64,000 nt of DNA. It comes from Pseudonectria foliicola. Its lineage: Eukaryota; Ascomycota; Sordariomycetes; Hypocreales; Nectriaceae. Under the pieces are notes generated by a model, which made no database searches, was not told where the DNA came from, and saw nothing but the letters and a program-made list of their open reading frames with translations. The stretch covers positions 43,121 through 107,120 of the forward strand of contig QUZD01000031.1 of assembly GCA_003693505.1 (NCBI GenBank), given 5' to 3'. This document shows, piece after piece, positions 31,615-43,265 of this stretch. Made by a program: the position numbers and the translations under genes. The stretch's first letter is position 1, and every line of letters begins with the position of its first letter.

Positions 31615-33993
31615 GATTTGTATTGCAGAGTATTGTACCTCTCTAATCAGTATCTTGGGGGCTTGTGTCTGCGAAACTGATTGTCTATAGCGAGCTGGTA
31701 GAATAACCCGGCGAGAGAACAGAACGTCTTTATAGAAGCAGACCAGCTGCTTGGGCCTGCTCCTTCAATCTCAGATCGACTTCATTCTGGCTTGGCAAGA
31801 TGAGAATATCCCGAATCTGGTGCGTGCCTTCTGCGCCCAGAGTCAGCAATAAGCTCAGCTCAAGGCCTTGGACAGGCCAAGCTTGAGAGCTCTTCGGCGA
31901 CTTTTGAGTAATCGATTGGCCGACCTGGCGCTGCATATATCCTAATCGAGAAGCTGACATCTTTTGGCAGCGCTTATGTGCATCCACGGTTGAATTGGCC
32001 ACGGTTGGCTTACGTCTGTGGCTGGTGGCAGTGTTGATGTTATTCATATATATGCCACAGCTCTCAGAGCATTAACAAGGCAGGATGGACTTTGGTGAGA
32101 TGACATGAGAAGTAAGGGACTTTAACTCCTTGGTTGATGTATTCCAAAGGCCTGCCAATCATCAAGCATACGGCATGTTGCTGTAGCTTACATCAAGAGA
32201 CAGCGCGTTGTAGCCGCATTGTGGACTTCGCCTCAAAGGTTTACCAACACGCGCCGTGTAACCCTATCTCTCTGAGAGCCACACTTGGCCTGAGATATGG
32301 TAGACCCAAATAAGCTTAATGGCTGGGTGGCAAGTGACATGTCCACTGTTCCATCCGAATACTGTACATAGTAAAGAGAGACAAGAGAGGCAAGCTGGCA
32401 AGAGAGGTTCCAGAGGTTAGTGCTGCATCGTGACGTGGCGGTCGGGATCCATCTCATCTGTGGGCCACGGCCGAGATAGGTAATTCGGACGCTCCGCATG
32501 CTTCCGGCTCAACAGGCGACTGTTCCGATGACCTTGGTGCTTGGCTGCTTGGGCACTTGTGCATTCTTGCCAGGGGACTTTGGGAATCTCGAGGGTGTTA
32601 TTGGGGCGTTGCCCCTGATGAGCACCAGTTGCTCAGCTGAGACATGCATTGAAGCATTGGGAGTGCCCTGGATGTCCTAAGTGTAAACAGCAAATGCCAG
32701 CTGGTAAGGCTTGGGCAGGATGGAAGACATTTTAGACTATATGCTCCTCTCTAAGGCGACGGGGAAACAGATAGGCTCGTGCAACAATGGGTGTCTCTCA
32801 TGTCCAAACACTCTCTCTTCCATCCCTCGCCGAAGTCTGATTTGGGGGTGGTCGCATCAAGCGCTGGTGATTACGTCGGTAACCTTTTTGAAGGCCAGCT
32901 GGACCCCCTGGGTTGCTTGGACTTGCTTGCTTGCTTGCTTGGAGAATCAGTCAACTCGCCACGAAGAAGATGCGCAGGGATCACACCTATCACGTCAAAG
33001 GCATAGGTCACTAACGACGCCGGTGTTGTTGCAGCGGTCCACTTGACATGTGCAACACAGTTGCGGTGAGGCTTTGTTGTGGCCCGCAATGGTCTGTATG
33101 GCTGGTAGCTGGGCATGAATTGTGCCAGGCAGCCAGGGCTAGGTACAGTAGTCTAGCATTCTCACTAGGTAGAGAGCAGAGCAGAGCAGAGCAGCTATTC
33201 AACTGCATACTGTAGCAAGCAGCAAGCAGCTGGAGGCTGGGGAGAGTGGGCTTGCAACGGGCGGGCGCCATGGAAAGCCACCTCGCTCATGGAAGTCAAG
33301 TTCCAGCCGGGTGGCGGAACGGGTCAATCCGCCCGTCCGGGTTCGGGTTCATTCCAAACACTTGTGAATCCGACTTTTGCGGTTTGAGAGCCGACACAAC
33401 AGCACGTCATTATCGCTTCCCTGGGCTTTTGCTGCGACTCGCCGTGCTTTGCTGTGTTTCGCTCTGTTGTGCCGTGCGGTGCGGTGCTGGACGTTACTGT
33501 ACAGCACAGTACATAATAGTAGTAGTAGGCCACCAGGCAACTTGAGTCAGGCATCTCCGCTGGCATTGTTGATTGATGCCTCGTTGGGCGGAGAGTCTTC
33601 GGCAGTCAATCTACTGTAAACCACTGGGCATATGGCCGGCGCCCCTGTTGCCCGAGACTTCCGGCAAAGTACCTACGACTTGACTGCGGGCGGTGTCCAT
33701 CACGTGCCTGTGTCCATAATTGCATGTTTGCGTGCAGCTTTGCCAGGCCGAGGTGGCACCGACAGCCACTTGCTTCACCTTTTGACACGGCCCATCACAT
33801 TCTATCAGTTCCTCAGAGGACAAAGCTGCAAGTACCTGGTACCGCTCTGACAGGTCACGCATTAAAGTACGTGGCCGTGCGTGCACCAAGGAGATGCAAG
33901 CTAACTGTACAAGGGTACCTGCCGCCTGCTGTTTCTTGGGCCGCCTTGTCAGGTACCACTGCTTGTGACCAACACACACCAGCCGCTGAATGA

Positions 33994-34023
33994 AAGCACA
34001 AGCACAAGCACAAGCACAAGCAA
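33994..34023. repeat. ACAAGC hexanucleotide repeat
   Basis: About four to five tandem ACAAGC units in the leader region of the coiled-coil gene. Confidence 0.85.
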
Positions 34024-34512
34024 AGCACAGGCACTTCAGCTCTGCCTGCTCCTTTCCCAGACAGACACGCCGAGTCACCGCCCGTTTTGCTCCTGTCTCC
34101 GTCCCCTTCACATATCAATTTCACATGTCCCAGTCAGTCTGCTGCTGCTCTGCTGCTTTACTGCTCTACTAGCTGGGATAATTATCTGGTCTTCTCCCTT
34201 GCCCGCCACCTTATACAAAGGCAACTCTTCCCGCCAGTTCTCAGTGTCTTTGGTGTCTTCCCCCCCCCTCTCTCTCTCGATCTTTCTCGATCTCTCCCAC
34301 CTCGCACAAGCTGCCACTGCCAATCCCTACCGGGTTTCCGCCTCGCGCCCAAAAAGGACCCTGCAGACCACCTACTTGCATTTGCGTCATCGCCATCCAT
34401 TTGCCTCGCCGCAAACCGCCATCCAGCTCCAAGCTATTCTTCCCCTTTTAGCTCCCAGCTCTCAGCTCCTCCATAGCTGCCAATTCTCCAACTCAACTCT
34501 CAGCTCCCGACT

Positions 34513-34552
34513 GCCAGCTCCCCTCCAGCTCCCCTCCAGCTCCCCTCCAGCT
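34513..34552. repeat. CAGCTCCCCTC tandem repeat
   Basis: Three head-to-tail 11-bp copies, then a partial fourth, about 110 bp upstream of the coiled-coil gene start codon. Confidence 0.85.
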
Positions 34553-34661
34553 CTCGTCTCATCTCGTCTCCATCGCCCGCCGCGCTCCAGCCCAACCGTC
34601 GCCACAACCCCATCCGTCGGCCCCGACATCAATGACTGCTTCATAACTTCTCTCCGCCATC

Positions 34662-36512
34662 ATGACAAGCCTGTCATCCCAGGCTTTCCTGCCTTCAGGC
34701 GCCATCGACTCCGACTCGGCTCTCCCCAGCTCCCACCCTCGTTTCCGCCAATCCCACCTCCATCGAGCCGCCAACAACCAGCACCGTTTCGATCACTTCC
34801 CTCCCATGGTCAACAATATGCACCCCCTCTCTCTCGACTCCATGCTTGCTGCCCAAAACCCTTCCGCCAACCTGCGACCCTCTCAGAGCCAATTCGATAC
34901 TTCGCCCAGCTCTTTTGCCCAGGCTGCGTATTCGAGTGGTCCGGGCGCCGCTGCCCAACGACTGTCCTCCTCGTCGCAGGGTCAACAAGCTGCCCTCTCC
35001 CCCGACATGGATACCCTCTCGCGATCGCTATCTGTGGATGCCGTGACGCCATCGCAAACCTCGATCCATCTTATTCAACGTTTGGCACAGCAGAATTCTC
35101 TCATTCGCGAAGCTTGGGAAGCAGAACGTAACCACCTCGAGGCTAACAGACGACGTGCCGAAGAGGTCTACCAGGAGGAGCGTGCCATTATGGAGGACGT
35201 CAAGGAAAGCTGGGAAAGCAACAAGGCCAGCCTGCTGCTCGAAATACAAATCCTCAAAGAACGAGTCTCCCGTCTCGAAGGCGAAAACTCGACGCTGAGA
35301 GCAGTCACTGCACAGAGTATCCAAGCCTCGGGCATCGCGTCGCCACCCTCCAACTTGCGTGACAGCAGTGCCGACGCATCAACTGAGGCGTCTTCTTTTG
35401 CAGGACGGGTCAAGCAGAGGTCCAACCACCACCCCGTTCCGGGTAGCATGCCTATGCCGGATTCCTCCTGTCTGCCTCCCGGTCTTGATGGTGCTTCCCG
35501 TCGACCTCACTTCCGCAGCCCTGGAAGCTCTCGCGTGTCTCCCACCGCACAGCCCGACTGTTCGCCTTTTGTTCCTCTGGATCCTCGCACGGAGCCTCAA
35601 GCATCAAGTCCCAACGACTTCCTGGCTCCTCCCGACGACCCCGAAGTACCAATCCCCGTCATCGACGTTCAGGAGATTGACCCCAAGCTGGAAGGCATCC
35701 CCATCAAGGCAACTGCGGTCCAGAAACACACCTTTGAGCTTGGTGCGTCACCAACCGAGAAGCGGTCGCCAACCAACTCTCCTCCAGCTCCCCTTCAACC
35801 TGGATCAGCCTCGCCGCCACACGCTACACGCGGAGCCTCCCGCGAGCATACACTATTCGCACTTGCTTCGCCAGAGTCGCATCGTCTGACAATGCACGCT
35901 GGGCATACTCCAAATCATTCAATCTCGTTCCTTCCGACGGCCCACTCCGTCTCATCTCTTGTAGATAAGAGCGATATCAACACTCCCGCTGCCGAGCTGG
36001 CAGCCGATAGTCCAAGACAGATGGAGCAAGACGTCAGGGCCGATACTCCGGCACTTGAGGAAGACGAACAACCTGATGCCAACGTTGCGGATTCTCCATA
36101 CGAGCCAACAGAGAGAGACTTTGACCACATGGATCCAATGCTAGAGCCTACCGACGACGTTCCTCTCAAGGGCCCTCTTATGATCAGAAACATGCCAGCG
36201 CAAGACGAAATCTTCTGGGAGGCGGTCAATAAGAAACTCGAGCCAATCAGCCAAGGCCAGAATGCGCTGCCTGCAGTGGTTCAAACGACTCTAGAAGAGC
36301 TGGACTCGGATGCCGGGGCATCAGTCGCCGAACCGCTCCCCTCGCTCGCCGAAAACAAGCCCCCCAAAGCAATTCCTGCGGACGCCGACACATTGAGTGA
36401 GGATGCTGAGGCGGTCATGGAAGTACCTAGCAATGGCAACCCTCCGGAGCCGGATGTTCCGTTGAAACTAAAGACGACGGCCAATTTCGGGGCACCGTTC
36501 GGCGCTCTCTAA
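34662..36512 (+). CDS. Uncharacterised coiled-coil protein
   Basis: Single exon, 616 aa. I do not recognise the family. Residues 1-130 are Ser/Gln/Pro-rich and disordered. Residues about 132-220 form a strong predicted coiled coil that is rich in Glu, Arg and Leu, beginning SIHLIQRLAQQNSLIREAWE and ending near SRLEGENSTLRAV. The middle (220-480) is Pro/Ser-rich and disordered. Residues about 503-540 hold a compact hydrophobic patch, PLMIRNMPAQDEIFWEAVNK, that looks like a short conserved motif. The tail is acidic and ends in a Lys/Thr-rich segment. There are no membrane segments or signal peptide. In-frame Mets at 34806 and 34818 give alternative starts. The layout suggests a self-associating scaffold or adaptor, but no function is assigned. 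Confidence 0.82.
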   Translation: MTSLSSQAFLPSGAIDSDSALPSSHPRFRQSHLHRAANNQHRFDHFPPMVNNMHPLSLDSMLAAQNPSANLRPSQSQFDTSPSSFAQAAYSSGPGAAAQRLSSSSQGQQAALSPDMDTLSRSLSVDAVTPSQTSIHLIQRLAQQNSLIREAWEAERNHLEANRRRAEEVYQEERAIMEDVKESWESNKASLLLEIQILKERVSRLEGENSTLRAVTAQSIQASGIASPPSNLRDSSADASTEASSFAGRVKQRSNHHPVPGSMPMPDSSCLPPGLDGASRRPHFRSPGSSRVSPTAQPDCSPFVPLDPRTEPQASSPNDFLAPPDDPEVPIPVIDVQEIDPKLEGIPIKATAVQKHTFELGASPTEKRSPTNSPPAPLQPGSASPPHATRGASREHTLFALASPESHRLTMHAGHTPNHSISFLPTAHSVSSLVDKSDINTPAAELAADSPRQMEQDVRADTPALEEDEQPDANVADSPYEPTERDFDHMDPMLEPTDDVPLKGPLMIRNMPAQDEIFWEAVNKKLEPISQGQNALPAVVQTTLEELDSDAGASVAEPLPSLAENKPPKAIPADADTLSEDAEAVMEVPSNGNPPEPDVPLKLKTTANFGAPFGAL

Positions 36513-37324
36513 ACCAAGGTCAACCGATTAATGACCGGTGGACAGCTCCAAAGTTATAACGGCGCTATCCCACAGTACATACCCATCACACCATTGGCTT
36601 CAGCTACAATTCACTGCTGGCCAAGGTACACATGAATGGCCGCAGCTATTCCAATGCGGCCTTATTTCCTTTTTGTCCTTTCTGCTGAGAATGAGGCTCG
36701 GACGCACATTTCTGTGTCCGCCTCTTGGATATCCCTGAGCTTATCACCACAACCAAAAGAAACATCATGGCAACGATACCCCCTTCTGGCACTTTTTTTC
36801 CCTTTACTTTTCTTCGGCCCCTTTTTTCGGGCACATGGCAGGCAGGTGGGCAAAGCATAATCGGTTGATTGCGTAGCCGAACACATTAGTAGAGTTGAGG
36901 CAATTTGGACTTTCTGCACCCGCCCAACAAATCAGATATCAAATAGATTTCCTTTATCACCTTCAATAATAGCATGGCACAATTATCCTAGCTGCTCCCT
37001 GTCATCTCGCTGGCCGACGTGCTGAGCTTCCGGTAAACAGCGTGCGATGTAAACATGGAGGTGTTGTGATGCTTATCTGGCACGGCATGACGCGGTACCC
37101 TCCGTGTTTAGGTAAAGGAGTCTTTAGAACTTGGCCATCATTCGTATCATATTCATCCATTCGTGCAGCAACCCCAATCTAGCTGGTTCATCCTAACGCA
37201 ATCTACACCTGATGCAAGCAAAAATCGAAATAGACACAAACTCTCAACGCCGTATCCCTAGCGCCCTTTGTTGAACATTCTCATCAGACGAGTTAGCCAA
37301 ATAAATCATTCTTATCGCTGTGGC
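36513..37324. other. Convergent 3' region
   Basis: About 810 bp between the stop codons of the coiled-coil gene and ATG3. It should hold both 3' untranslated regions. No gene or repeat is seen. Confidence 0.6.
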
Positions 37325-38508
37325 TTAGACGCCCATGGTGAAGTCGTGCTCGATGCCCGGCGTCACGCTGGCCATAAACTAGAAGACAAAGTCAGCAGAA
37401 CGGTCTCGTTGCACTTTTTCTTTTCAGAGGGGGCAAACCTTGAGGAAGACGACAAGGTACTGGTCCACGCGGATGGCGACCTCGTGCTCATCGACCTCGG
37501 CCTCCTGCACCTCCTCCCACTCATCCTTGTCGGCCGCCTCCTGCGCGCCGCGAACGTCGAGGCGGTTGATCTCGTCGACGAGCCCCTCGACGCCGGCGTC
37601 CGAGGCCGGGGCCTTGCCGGCGCGGAGCTTCTCGCGGCGGATGCGCAGGGCGGCGTCGGCGCGGTCGAGGAGCGTCTTCATGACCGAGGCGTGCTTGCAG
37701 GGGTGGACGCTGGCCATCTTGATGTTGTTGGCGAAGAAGGGGAAGTCCTCGAGCGTCACCGTCTTGTCCTTGTAGTCGCCCACGATATCCTCCATCATGT
37801 CGTGCGGCGGCAGCGGCTGCCCGTTGGACAGGTAGCCCGAGAGGTAGAGGCGCGGCGTGCGGTAGTAGGCCGAGTACATGATGTAGAGGGTATACGTCCG
37901 GCTGCCGCTGCAGTAGAAAGCCAAGGTCAGTACGTACAGGCAGATACACAACAAGAGACAAGACGTCTTGTTTCAAAAACTCACCCGCTCTTGGAGTCGC
38001 CGCTCGGGTCCCGGATAATGGCCTCGTCGTCGTCCTCATCCTCCATGTCGGGAATCTCGTCATCCTCCACGACCTCGCGGTCCCCCACGTTGCCCGACTC
38101 GTCCACGGTCCGCACCTCCTTGACCTTGAGCGGCTGCGAGCTGGCCAGCCCGCCCGTGCGCAGCCAGCCGTCCTCGTCATCGCCCGCGGCGCCGCCCTTG
38201 AAGTCCTCCCCGTCGCCGACGAGGGCCTCCTCGTGGCCCGCGTCGCCGGCAAAGTCGTCGTTGAGGCGGCGGTGGCAGGGCACGTTGCGGGTGACGAGGA
38301 ACTGCTTGCCCGGCGGCAGGTAGCTGACGCGGTGCTCGGGGGAGTCGGCGTCGCCCCAGGACCAGGTCGGGAACTTGTAGACGAGGTAGTCGCCCGCGGC
38401 GACGAACTCCTCGGGGGTGATCTGGCCCGTCTGGCGGAAGGTCGACTTGTGCGAGACGGGCGTGTAGCGGTCCCGGAGGGTGTTTACGGTGGAGTAGATG
38501 TAGTTCAT
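37325..38508 (-). CDS. ATG3: Autophagy E2-like conjugating enzyme Atg3
   Basis: Transfers Atg8 from Atg7 to phosphatidylethanolamine during autophagosome formation; cytosolic. Three exons (37985-38508, 37439-37907, 37325-37378; introns 77 and 60 nt) encode 348 aa. The N-terminal helix is amphipathic (NYIYSTVNTLRDRYTP), as needed for membrane sensing. An acidic, disordered insert of about 90 residues follows (rich in Asp and Glu). The catalytic core contains YIMYSAYYRTPRLYLSGY and the active-site cysteine in SVHPCKHASVM (about Cys245). The last exon gives the family-typical end FMASVTPGIEHDFTMGV. Intron 1 has two possible acceptors six bases apart (exon starting at 37907 or 37901), changing the protein by Gly-Ser in a flexible loop. 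It lies head to tail with CWC24 on the same strand. Confidence 0.97.
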
Positions 38509-39093
38509 GCTGGGCTTGGTTGTAGATGCGAGATGCGAGATGCGAGATGCAGTTGGAGATGTCACGTCGTGGCTGAGGTTCAAGCTTGATGGCGCAGACC
38601 CGGTCTCGAAATAGTGTTGACTGGCCAGCAGGTGCGTTACGGAGAGAGAGAGAGAGAAGATCCTGTCTACCTGGCGATGGTGAATGGAAGAGTCACAGGC
38701 AAGCCAGCCGGAGAGTTGCACCCGACAATGGATGACCAGAAGATGCAATCACATGGAGGCGGTGGAAGTGGAGGGGTGTCCAGGCCCCTCATTGGCCGTC
38801 ATCGCGGGGTCATAGGCAGCTTCACAGTCTGGTTGAGGCTTGGCTGGTGCCGCTTATCTTATCGGGCTGCACGTCATATGCTAAGCTTCAAGGTCACCCT
38901 CTCTCTGTTGCGGTGAACTCACGACAACCTCAAGGTTGGAGCAGACCGGAATGCAGGTGCTTTAGCAAGTGGGGGAAAAAAATATGCAAGTTGGTATCTC
39001 TTAGCTTTCTACAGCCCGGGGAAATCAGCCCAGGACAAACTGTTCCAAATCTTCCAAATCATACATGCGCGTCAGCCGCACCATATCCCCAAA
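38509..39093. other. ATG3 upstream region
   Basis: 585 bp between CWC24's stop and ATG3's start. It holds four GAGATGC units at 38523-38550, directly ahead of the ATG3 start codon, and a GA run near 38641-38655. No gene is seen. Confidence 0.6.
38523..38550. repeat. GAGATGC heptamer repeat
   Basis: About four tandem GAGATGC units begin 15 bp upstream of the ATG3 start codon, so they are probably part of its 5' untranslated region. Confidence 0.88.
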
Positions 39094-40131
39094 TCACGCT
39101 TCCTTCTTGTCCGGCTCCTCCTCGTCCACGTCCTCTCCCGCCTCAATCGCCTCCTGTCTCTTGCGCGCCATGCGCTCCCGCTTCTTCTCCAGTAGCTTCT
39201 TCAGCTTTTTGGCCGAGTTGAACACGCCGCTGGTCCCCACGCCGCACGCCGCGCACGTCGGGTCCTTGCGGTACCGCTTGAGCGCGCACGGCTCACAAAA
39301 GTAGTGTCCGCACCGCGTCACAATGGGCTCTCGGTACGGCGCCTCGCAGATGATGCACGCGAAGGGTATTTTCTCCAGCATCGCCTCGTCCTCGCCCTCA
39401 TCCTTGTCTGTGTTCTGCTCTCGGTTGGCGCTCGCCACGACCGTGCCGCCCAGATTCTTCTTGCCCTTGGTCATCTTCTCCCACTCGTTGTCTAGTTGCC
39501 ATCCTTGTTGGTACACGCCTCGGTCGTGCATGTAGATGCAGCCATCGCCGAAGCCACAGAATCCCGTCTTCTTGAAGTCTTTGCAGACGTTCGGCTGGAA
39601 GTCTGTAACCGTAATCGTTCGGATGTTGGAGGGCGCCTTGATGGGTCCCACCGTCTTGCTTGGTGCGTCGGGATTCTTCTGGATGAATGATGTTTGATTC
39701 GCCAAGCCTTTGTATGTTCCATCGGGTTGCGAATCTGTCGCCGTTTTTCGTGTCGACCCGAGGAGGTTCTTCGCCGACAGGTCGTCTTTTGAGCCTTCGT
39801 CGTACCAGTTGCTGCTCTTGGTGGCGTCGTTGACACTTGTAATGGGAACACTGCGATCGGCGGCGTGGACGGTCGCCGAAAGATCTTGCGTGGCGGTCAC
39901 GATATCCTTGGACGACGCCGTGACCGTGGCCGTCTTCTTGCGGCGCTTGACGCGCTGACCCGACTCGTCTTCGGACGATGAATAGTCGTCGCTGTCGCTG
40001 TTGGCTGGAGGTGGCGTCGCGGGCCGCTTGCGCAAGTTGGCCTTGCCCTTTGCGCCTCGCTTCTTGAACATGGCAACGGGCGCCTGCGCCTCTGGTGTCG
40101 CCGCAGATACTCCTGTGTTTGAATCTGCCAT
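39094..40131 (-). CDS. CWC24: Pre-mRNA-splicing factor Cwc24 (RNF113A homologue)
   Basis: Spliceosome component that joins the activated Bact complex and shields the 5' splice site before the first step. Single exon, 345 aa, nuclear. The N-terminal half is disordered and basic, with FKKRGAKGKANLRKRP near residue 22. A CCCH zinc finger (C-x8-C-x5-C-x3-H, CKDFKKTGFCGFGDGCIYMH) lies near residue 181, preceded by TVTDFQPNVCKDF, the region that contacts the 5' splice site in yeast. A C3HC4 RING begins at CIICEAPYREPIVTRCGHYF near residue 258. The C-terminal tail is Lys/Glu-rich. Length and domain order match the family well. The start is the first Met of the frame. Confidence 0.95.
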   Translation of the reverse strand: MADSNTGVSAATPEAQAPVAMFKKRGAKGKANLRKRPATPPPANSDSDDYSSSEDESGQRVKRRKKTATVTASSKDIVTATQDLSATVHAADRSVPITSVNDATKSSNWYDEGSKDDLSAKNLLGSTRKTATDSQPDGTYKGLANQTSFIQKNPDAPSKTVGPIKAPSNIRTITVTDFQPNVCKDFKKTGFCGFGDGCIYMHDRGVYQQGWQLDNEWEKMTKGKKNLGGTVVASANREQNTDKDEGEDEAMLEKIPFACIICEAPYREPIVTRCGHYFCEPCALKRYRKDPTCAACGVGTSGVFNSAKKLKKLLEKKRERMARKRQEAIEAGEDVDEEEPDKKEA

Positions 40132-42852
40132 CCTTTTTTGTTGTATGTATGAAGTATGTGGTGGCGGGACGGTGATTGGAAATCCGCTCTGAGATGATCA
40201 AGACTCTTGGACGAGTCTAGAATTCTACGGCCAATGATGTCACGTGGATGCGTGGGAGTTTCGTGGCTTCACTTTAGAGTTTGGACTGATTTTCCCTTCT
40301 CTTGTCAAGCAAATGTGTACGCGACGTCGCTTTCCCTCATTTGGTAGGGCATCTCAGGTAGGTAGTTCATCTCCACTGGCTACCATACCGTATTTAACAG
40401 GGATGGTCGGGCAGTAAACGGTATCTCAATCATTCGTTGCCAGTAGCAAGACTCGTCGCCGCGTGTTATCCGCGAGATCAGTGTGGGGTGTCCTCTCAAC
40501 CTGAGAAACCTGTTGTGGCAGTATCACGTGACTCTGGAGATTGAGCGGTCTCGTCTCAATACGTACTTACATGGGTGGAAGGCTGAAAATCACGATATTG
40601 AGGGATTCAGATACATAGTAATGGGACGTCATCAAATTTGGCATTTCCACATCCCAAGATGACCCCTGTAGCGGATGTGCGGAGCACGGATTGATCGTGG
40701 TCCTCTGGGGCGCAAACACATGGCCCTGTCGCGATCACGTCCCGCAGCATCCGAACCTGAAAGTGCTCCTACCCTATGCTACACCGTCTCGATCCATGCT
40801 CAAGACTCGTGTGGCCTCGTTGCAATAATTAGGTGGGATGTAATTACAGTCTTTCTTGTGATGATCGGTCCTTTTTAAGTGTTTTCTTATATCGGCATCA
40901 CAGTTGGATTCACGCCACCAGCTATCGTGATCTTCAGGGTCCGAGATTACTTCACGATACCGTGACCTTCATCCCGTGTTTGACCTCAACTCGCCATGCA
41001 GTACCCGCTCGGTGTGCACAAGCCACGTATTTATGCGGAATTGCATACGGAGTAATCTGTATTATTCGGAGATTGGCTCATGATGCACGACATAAAGGAT
41101 TTCATACATGTGTACAAGGTGAAAATCATACAACATGGAGAAGTTGATGGGACCTGCATCGGCATCGGCCCAGATCTGGGATATCAACCCACACTGAATC
41201 TCACGTCGCCGGACGCTTGACGTCAGCCATAGGTACATGCAGCAGCCACATGCATTTCGGGTCAACGCAAATTACAGAACATATACAGATTACGCAGTAA
41301 TGACTACAGAGGAGTCGGCGGAACAGAGGCGGAGGTGGGAGCCCAACAATATGGAGCTGCAGTGTACACCAGAACACGGAGCTCAGGGACAAGCCAGCAA
41401 GTTCTGACAGTTCCATTAACGAAACCGCGCAACACAGCACCCGAGCCCTGCAATCCTGGCAGACTGACACGAACCCTCGTCCGTAAACCACCGCCCTAAT
41501 AGTGCACAAATTGTGTCGCCCACGCACCAAACATGTCGGACGGGGGCGCAGTGGTGGGATCCAACGAGTGACGTGTCATGGACCGCTATTGGCTCAATCG
41601 GAGTTGAACCTCTGTTCCGAGAAACCCCCACTGATGGAGTCAGCTAGCGAGGCATTGAGACGTGGGAAGCTGGCTGATAATCATAGGCTCTAGCCCCAGC
41701 GCAGCAGCACGGCGAGAGGAGGCGAGGGTTATTGGAAAACACTCTCAGGGGTGTTGCGCTGAAGTGACGAAGAGAAGGTTATGCACCAGCGATGCAATGC
41801 ATAACCCAACCTAACATTGATGGTGCAAGCACAGGGCCGAGTCCGATTGTCGTCCTAGTACGAGTACAAACTACATACTTCGTATCAACGCAGCACTGTG
41901 CAGTTCATGCATTGGCGGGTGCCGTAGATCAATCAAGCGCCGTTGTGCCCAAGACTCGGGGCGATTGAGCAGCATCAGCAGGACTGGCACGGGCAGTCTC
42001 GGGGATCCTGACAATACAGAACGATAGTTTCGCACCAATTATTTTCGCTATTCCCGGTTCGATGTTTTGGCATTCCAAGCCCTAGGCAAGTTAGTACCCT
42101 GAACCATGGAGGGCTGGCCCAAAGACGCTAGACAGCTTCCAGGCCGGCCATTGGAGGGACGCTGGAGCTGAAGATGGAGGGACGGGTGACGAATGGGACC
42201 GGTTGTGTTGTGGTGGCGGGCGATGAGCCTATGGCAACGACGTTGGGGATCACCAACGGCAGCTAAAACTCCAAGGTAGGCTAACAAGGGGCCGAAACAT
42301 ATCAGAGGCGGAAGAAAGTTTGGGAGGTTTGAGGAATGGGTGTGGTGACTGTCGAATCACGCGCCACGCTGTGTCCCCTCCTCGTATGGTGTTGTTTTTG
42401 TTTACTTTTGGGCATTGTGTTGAGCTTCTGATACCGGTCGGCATTGAGTCTGGCAGTCTGGATTGCTGACATGTGCTCACAACTGCCGCACGGAAGCCGA
42501 AGAGTTGGTGGTAATGATAATCACGCATCCGGAGTCCAGAACTTTAGGTTACCATAGGTCTTGGAGAGGGATTACCGCAATAGACCATCATGGTAGTGAT
42601 ATATAGGAGATTAATATGTACATAGTACAGATTAGACGGATAGGATTCGTGACTTGTTGCAAGGGCGGGCACAGACAGGCCCCATGGAAGCAGTCAACGA
42701 ATCGCGCCAGAAGATGAGTTTTATTAGGGATTGACAGATTGACGGGCAGGACAGCAATCGCAGCTCCACTGCCATGGCCATTCAAAGCCCCAAGTGGCAA
42801 GGCAAGGATCGCGGGCAGCCGAAATCACCAGGTACGGTGCATGCGAGCAATG

Positions 42853-42880
42853 TGGGCTATGCGGGCTATGCGGGCTATGC
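42853..42880. repeat. GGGCTATGC 9-bp tandem repeat
   Basis: Three exact GGGCTATGC copies followed by decayed relatives (AGGCCAGCCTATGC, AGGCCATGC). It lies in noncoding DNA. Confidence 0.85.
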
Positions 42881-43232
42881 AGGCCAGCCTATGCAGGCCA
42901 TGCACTCACTGCACACGCCAATGCAGCACCAGCACAGCAATGGATGTCGGATGGAGCAGCCGGGATGGACTCGCTCGGTGTGCACAGCTCACCAGCCGGA
43001 CAGGCCTCTAGCCTCTAGCACCGGGAGGGAGAGGATAAGGAAGAGAAGAGCAAAAGCAAGCAAGCAGGCAAGTAGGTAGGCAGACAGACAGGCAAGACCA
43101 AGGGATAATGAATGCATTGCAAATTACAGCGCGACACTAGGCCGCAGGGTCAGCAACACGACACGATCCTCCCAGTCGCGCCTCTCTTCCCTTTCTCCTC
43201 TCTCCCTCTCTCCCTCTCTCTCTGTGTTCCTC

Positions 43233-43265
43233 CAGTCAGTCAGTCAGTCAGTCAGTCAGTCAGTC
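43233..43265. repeat. CAGT tetranucleotide microsatellite
   Basis: About eight tandem CAGT units, preceded by a CCCTCT/CT pyrimidine run. Confidence 0.9.

Larger units (their letters stand above)
31615..34661. other. Gene-free stretch with microsatellites
   Basis: Three kilobases hold the esterase promoter on the left and the promoter and long pyrimidine-rich leader of the coiled-coil gene on the right. Short tandem repeats occur: GAGCA near 33175-33192, ACAAGC at 33994-34023 and an 11-bp CAGCTCCCCTC repeat near 34513-34552. A 388-codon open frame begins at 33965 but is low-complexity Ser/Pro/Leu sequence, out of frame with the downstream gene. I do not accept it as a gene. Confidence 0.6.

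Noticed and set aside
33965..35131. A 388-codon open frame on the plus strand overlapping the coiled-coil gene.
   Set aside because: It is low-complexity Ser/Pro/Leu sequence, out of frame with the real gene and largely in its leader; no domain is seen.
42739..43079. A short frame with Gly-Tyr-Ala repeats and a His/Gln-rich part.
   Set aside because: It arises from the GGGCTATGC tandem repeat and has no conserved features or clear start context.
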